Below are positions 7,750-7,753 of a stretch of DNA of 7,753 nucleotides, piece by piece. A program made the position numbers and the translations under genes. The DNA comes from Actinomycetes bacterium (GTDB taxonomy: Bacteria; Actinomycetota; Actinomycetes; S36-B12). The notes below the pieces were generated by a model. It saw only the letters and a program-made list of their open reading frames with translations, was not told the origin of the DNA and searched no databases. The stretch is taken from positions 1 through 7,753 of the forward strand of contig JAUHZW010000094.1 of assembly GCA_030425745.1 (NCBI GenBank). Reading direction: 5' to 3'. Numbering within the stretch: the first letter of the stretch is position 1; every line of letters starts with the position of its first letter.

Positions 7750-7753
7750 CGCG

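Overview
The window is about 7.75 kb of GC-rich DNA with dense coding, frequent GTG starts (four of the seven visible starts) and G/C-biased third codon positions. With a DUF1707/LiaF-like protein and an actinobacterial-type two-helix membrane protein, this points to the chromosome of an actinomycete (Actinomycetota). Genus cannot be settled from the sequence. There are no tRNAs or rRNAs, no transposase, integrase or phage genes, no CRISPR array, and no gene-free stretch longer than about 110 bases.

Layout. (1) Bases 2-664 (+) hold the C-terminal catalytic domain of an S9 prolyl-oligopeptidase/DPP4-type peptidase, cut by the window edge. (2) It converges on a secreted seven-bladed NHL/Vgb-type beta-propeller protein (714-2708, -). 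A large interrupted palindrome (659-719) contains the stop codons of both genes. (3) Upstream of the propeller gene on the same strand is typA/bipA (2755-4614, -), a translational GTPase of ribosome assembly and stress adaptation. (4) Divergent from typA is a two-helix membrane protein of unknown function (4726-5340, +). It converges on (5) a soluble DUF1707 plus LiaF-C-like protein (5351-6034, -), preceded on the same strand by (6) a Nudix hydrolase (6075-6473, -). (7) Divergent from the Nudix gene is a short-chain dehydrogenase (6549-7241, +). It converges on (8) an SRPBCC/AHSA1-type protein (7261-7737, -).

The genes look like separate housekeeping and accessory chromosomal functions in alternating orientation, not a dedicated multi-gene system. 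I found no convincing new defence, biosynthetic or mobile system. Two non-coding patterns stand out. One is the palindrome that supplies identical 'CGT TGA' ends to two convergent genes and probably acts as a two-way terminator. The other is that three of seven visible starts have a TANNNT -10-like hexamer exactly 6 bases upstream, the geometry of leaderless transcription. Two of these three share the ten bases CGCGTAGGGT.
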